A stretch of DNA of 64,000 nucleotides from Nocardioides ganghwensis (GTDB taxonomy: Bacteria > Actinomycetota > Actinomycetes > Propionibacteriales > Nocardioidaceae): NCBI RefSeq assembly GCF_014779655.1, contig NZ_JACXYX010000006.1, forward strand, positions 186,001 to 250,000. The letters are read 5' to 3'. The notes below the pieces were generated by a model. The model did no database searches, was not told the DNA's origin, and saw nothing but the letters and a program-made list of their open reading frames with translations. Positions 60,959 through 64,000 of the stretch are shown here, piece by piece. Numbering within the stretch: position 1 is the first letter of the stretch; every line of letters begins with the position of its first letter. The position numbers were made by a program, and so were the translations under genes.

Positions 60959-61220
60959 CGCATTTCAGCCCACATCTAGTGGCCCGATGCGCCTATCCGG
61001 GGTCGATTGTCGGCTTGATTGTTTCTCGAATGACCTAGGTGACCCTGGTCGCACCAGGTGCATCCCCCGTTCGATCCACGCGTGTACTGCACCGCCTTGC
61101 GTCCCCGATCGAGGGCGATCGGGGGCATCCGGGGGCGTCGAGGGACGACTCCTGAAGAAAGTTGAGCCCGGCTGGTGGCGGGGATTGCCGGACCCTGATC
61201 GCCTCGGACGGTCCTGCGAC
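60959..61220. other. Non-coding gap between tRNA-fMet and the recombinase operon
   Basis: About 260 bp without a supported gene. It has lower GC at the start and a few short palindromic words (GTGACCCTGGTCGCACC). If the element integrated at tRNA-fMet, recombinase arm sites or an excision-factor binding site would be expected here, but none is identifiable by eye. Confidence 0.4.
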
Positions 61221-61625
61221 ATGACCCCCATGACGCCCGGCGACACGCCGGCCACCTACAGCCCCGACACCACCCTCACCCTCAGCGAGATCGCCGACCT
61301 CACCGGCCGCGACCTCAAGACCATCAAGACCTGGAACGACTCCGGCAAGGGCCGCTGGCCCAACGCCACCCAGGACGAAACCGGCCGCAAGACCTGGCGC
61401 GTCCCGGTACGCGACCTCGTCGCCACCGACGTCCTCGACGCCTCCCAGATCGAGCAGGTCGCGAACGAGCTCGCCGCCCGGCGCGAGTCCAAGGAGACCA
61501 AGGCCCTCCGCGAGCAGGTCATCCGCCTCGAGGAGAAGCTCACCGCCGCGGCGGCCCTCGCCGATGAGCGCGCCAACACCATCGCCCTCCTCAAGAGCCT
61601 GGTCCGCAAGGGCGGTGCAGCATGA
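61221..61625 (+). CDS. HTH and coiled-coil protein of the integrated element
   Basis: A 134-residue protein with an excisionase/MerR-like HTH in residues 18-60 (LTLSEIADLTGRDLKTIKTW) and a coiled coil from about 80 to 130 (REQVIRLEEKLTAAAALADE). This layout suggests a DNA-binding accessory factor, such as an excision or regulatory protein. ATG 61221 is the first good start after the tRNA (ATG 61230 is in frame). It overlaps the recombinase gene by 4 bp, so the two are co-translated. Confidence 0.75.
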   Translation: MTPMTPGDTPATYSPDTTLTLSEIADLTGRDLKTIKTWNDSGKGRWPNATQDETGRKTWRVPVRDLVATDVLDASQIEQVANELAARRESKETKALREQVIRLEEKLTAAAALADERANTIALLKSLVRKGGAA

Positions 61626-63982
61626 GCCGCAAGCTGACCGGTTCCAAGAAGCAGACCGACGGCGGCTGGACCGCCAGCCTCCCGATTCGCCGCGGCGCCA
61701 CCAAGCGCCGGACCTACACCTTCACCACCGAAGAGGCCGTCGACCGCTGGATCGCCGCCGGCATCGCCGCCATCGAGAGCGACACCGACCTCCCCACCCC
61801 CGGGGCCGAGGGACGCGTCGCGAACAAGCGCACCCAGAAGACCGGGACCGACTTCCGCGCCATGGCCGACCGGTGGCACGCCGAGCGCTACGAGGAGCTG
61901 CGGCGCGGCAAGCACGACCGCGCCACCTCGACCCTCGGCCACATCAAGCGCATCGCCGCCTTCATGAACGAGCGCGGCCTCGTGCTCGAGACCATGGTGC
62001 GTGACGAGGTGAAGGCGTTGCAGGCGACCCTCACCCGGTCGAACACCGACATCACGGTCCGCGTCCCGGACGGCGTCGACCCGACCCAGCTGGTCACCAT
62101 GGCCGAGGCCCTCGAGCTCCCCAAGATGGCATCCAAGTCGACGCTGAAGCGCCGCAAGGCCGAAGGCAAGCTCGTTCCCGTCGACCCGTCTTCCGCGGTG
62201 CACCGCTTCCTCGTCTCCGATCTCTACAACGAGGACATCCTCGGCCCCGGCGGCGAGCTCCGCCGAGGACCGCGCACCAACGGCAGCCTCTCCCAGGACG
62301 TCGCCAAGGACGTCATGTGGGCCTTCGAGGAAATCTGCAAGTACGCCCTGGACCACGGCGTCGACGTCCCGCAGGACCGCAGCAGCCTCGCCATGCACAT
62401 CACCGACAAGGCGCCCAGCGCTGAGCGCCAGCCCGTCAGTCTCACGCGCTGCGCCGACATCGCCTCGCGGTTGCACGTCGTGCACCAGCTCGCCCTGTGG
62501 GTCATGCGCATCCTCGGGCTGCGCATCAGCGAGGCCTACGGCATCCGCGTCTACGACGTGCTCGACCAGGGGCCGGGCCAGTACGGCGCCGTCGCGGTCA
62601 AGACGCAGGGCGGCAAGAAGTTCACCCAGATCGCCCCGGACGGCACCAAGGTCACCAGCGACGACAAGGACGAGCTCAAGACCAAGAACTCCAAGCGCGC
62701 GCTCGTCGTCCCGCCCGCCCTCATGGACTTCATCCGCCTCGTCGTCGCTGTCTTCCACACCGACGCCGACGGCGTGATCCGCCAGGACGCTCGCCTCATC
62801 CCCGGCCTCAACCGCCGAGACGCCGGCGGCCAGGCTGCCTTCCGCACCGCCCTGGCGGATGCTGCCGAGGCCGCCCGCGTCGACTGCACGCCTGAGGAGG
62901 AGGTGATCGACGAGGTCTTCTCCTGCACGCCCCACGACATGCGACGGACCATCCTGTCCGACCTCGATCGCCTCAAGGTGAAGGGCACCCACACGCGGCG
63001 ATTCGCCGGCCACCTCGCCGGCACCGCCGTCCTCCACCGCAGCTACCTCCTCGACGACCCGAAGCTCCGCCCCGCGCGGAAGATCGCCGTCCTCATCCAG
63101 AAGGAGCTCACCACCAACCTCCCGGTCGGACTCGTCATCCCCACCACCGTCCGCTGCACCACCGGCAACCAGAAGTTCCTCGCGTTGGACGGTCCGCGCA
63201 TCGACGCCGAGCTCGCCGAGCGTGGCTCCCTCGTCCTCACGACGGACGAGGGCGGGGAGCCGCTCCTCGGGACCGTCGAGGCTGCCGATCTCTGGGACGT
63301 CACGCCCAAGACGGCGCGTCTCTGGATGGCCGAGGGTCGAGTGCCGTCAGTCCCGTGCGGCGGTCGTGGCAAGGGGCAGGAGCGGCGGGTGCGTCTCTGC
63401 GACGCCATGGCACTGCGCCAGCGGCTCAGCACCCAGATCACGCTCGTCCGGCTCGCCGATGAGGTCCAGACGACCTACCACACCGTTTACCAGTTCGTCC
63501 GCGCGAAGGGGCTCGAGCTCGAGGCCTGGGGCGAGCGCGACTTCATCGTCCCGCCCGCAACTGCCGCCCTCCTGCGCGAGCACTACGCACACCAGGCAGA
63601 ACTGCACCGCCGCGCCGTGCCCTACTCCAAGGCAGCGAAGGAGCTCGGTACGACGGTGGCTGCGGTCGAGCACCTCGTGGAGGACGGGACGTTGGACAAG
63701 GACGAGCGCGCCTACGACGGTCGTCGCATGGTCACCCGCGAGAGCCTCGCCGGGGCCACCCAGCAGCCGGTTCGCCGTCCCACTCCGACGGTCCGCGACG
63801 ACCTGATGACGTGGGCCGAGGTGTCGGCCGCAACCGGACTGGCGAGCGCGGACATCGACGCACTCGTTGCTGACGGAATGCTGGTGCGCGTGCAGCACCA
63901 GCGGCGACGCCACGTGACTCGGGTCAGCGTGCTGAGGTATCTCGCCGAGCACGACCCGTCACGCCTCGCGCTGGCCGTCTGA
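61622..63982 (+). CDS. Large tyrosine recombinase/integrase with C-terminal HTH modules
   Basis: A 786-residue integrase, about twice the usual length. Residues 14-50 look like an arm-binding domain and 75-138 like a SAM-like core-binding domain. The catalytic set is Arg301 (GLRISEA), His438 and Arg441 (HDMRR), His464 (FAGH) and Tyr475 (HRSY). After about 540 come four excisionase/MerR-like HTH segments, at about 549-576, 606-632, 666-692 and 728-755. Another HTH-like insert lies at 157-190. It probably integrates the element at the adjacent tRNA-fMet. The first gene of the pair overlaps by 4 bp. Confidence 0.87.
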   Translation: MSRKLTGSKKQTDGGWTASLPIRRGATKRRTYTFTTEEAVDRWIAAGIAAIESDTDLPTPGAEGRVANKRTQKTGTDFRAMADRWHAERYEELRRGKHDRATSTLGHIKRIAAFMNERGLVLETMVRDEVKALQATLTRSNTDITVRVPDGVDPTQLVTMAEALELPKMASKSTLKRRKAEGKLVPVDPSSAVHRFLVSDLYNEDILGPGGELRRGPRTNGSLSQDVAKDVMWAFEEICKYALDHGVDVPQDRSSLAMHITDKAPSAERQPVSLTRCADIASRLHVVHQLALWVMRILGLRISEAYGIRVYDVLDQGPGQYGAVAVKTQGGKKFTQIAPDGTKVTSDDKDELKTKNSKRALVVPPALMDFIRLVVAVFHTDADGVIRQDARLIPGLNRRDAGGQAAFRTALADAAEAARVDCTPEEEVIDEVFSCTPHDMRRTILSDLDRLKVKGTHTRRFAGHLAGTAVLHRSYLLDDPKLRPARKIAVLIQKELTTNLPVGLVIPTTVRCTTGNQKFLALDGPRIDAELAERGSLVLTTDEGGEPLLGTVEAADLWDVTPKTARLWMAEGRVPSVPCGGRGKGQERRVRLCDAMALRQRLSTQITLVRLADEVQTTYHTVYQFVRAKGLELEAWGERDFIVPPATAALLREHYAHQAELHRRAVPYSKAAKELGTTVAAVEHLVEDGTLDKDERAYDGRRMVTRESLAGATQQPVRRPTPTVRDDLMTWAEVSAATGLASADIDALVADGMLVRVQHQRRRHVTRVSVLRYLAEHDPSRLALAV

Positions 63983-64000
63983 CGGGTCCAAGCTCGATAC

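Noticed and set aside
60959-64000. Complete prophage
   Set aside because: Only a recombinase and an HTH protein are present; no capsid, tail or lysis gene lies in the window, so only an integrated element of unknown type can be claimed.

Overview
The window is very GC-rich, gene-dense actinobacterial chromosome. Start codons are often GTG, neighbouring genes commonly overlap by 4 bp (ATGA or GTGA), and many genes start a few bases after a -10 box (leaderless). DUF222/HNH and PPA1309 proteins, mycoredoxin, WhiB7 with an AT-hook, AdnA/AdnB and UvrD2 point to a Nocardioides-like propionibacterial-lineage organism. The genus is inferred from gene content, not from a search.

Layout. (1) 1-4462: the end of a DUF4129 - membrane protein - MoxR - DUF58 operon, an alkyltransferase-like protein and a PlsC-type acyltransferase. 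(2) 4517-9527: a DUF2877-FdrA-DUF1116 operon, homologous to the E. coli oxamate carbamoyltransferase genes, divergent from a PucR regulator. (3) 9602-15620: a MerR-PP2C fusion, a secreted GDPD, a DUF222/HNH protein, NhaA, a small secreted protein and a GNAT enzyme. (4) 15797-32477: a catabolic block with an NCS2 nucleobase permease, a three-subunit molybdenum hydroxylase, a membrane-anchored CoxG-like protein, an amidase, ATP-dependent hydantoinase A and B, and a carbamate kinase - ring-opening amidohydrolase (barbiturase/cyanuric acid hydrolase family) operon. (5) 32547-45656: a genome-maintenance and stress block (AdnA-like, AdnB-like, DeoD, NudC, Nudix, mycoredoxin, UvrD2, and WhiB7 with an upstream ORF and attenuator), whose order resembles the mycobacterial Rv3202c-Rv3197A region. 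(6) 45664-60689: housekeeping and secreted functions, including an enoyl-CoA hydratase, a PHP protein, two metallopeptidase-type proteins, an M6 protease with FN3 and RTX repeats, MoaE, a PDZ-Lon protease and a UPF0182 protein. (7) 60833-64000: an initiator tRNA-fMet followed by a small HTH/coiled-coil protein and a 786-residue tyrosine recombinase, probably the end of an integrated element.

Regions 2 and 4 can be read as one pathway. A nucleobase such as uracil is imported and hydroxylated to a cyclic imide such as barbiturate, and the ring is opened to an N-carbamoyl amide. The FdrA/DUF1116/DUF2877 enzyme could then phosphorolyse that product to carbamoyl phosphate, carbamate kinase could recover ATP, and the amidase could remove the remaining amide. 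Two promoters in this block (hyuA and carbamate kinase) share an operator-like sequence at the same distance from the start codon. Substrates and regulator are inferred, not shown. No CRISPR array, rRNA or insertion sequence was seen.
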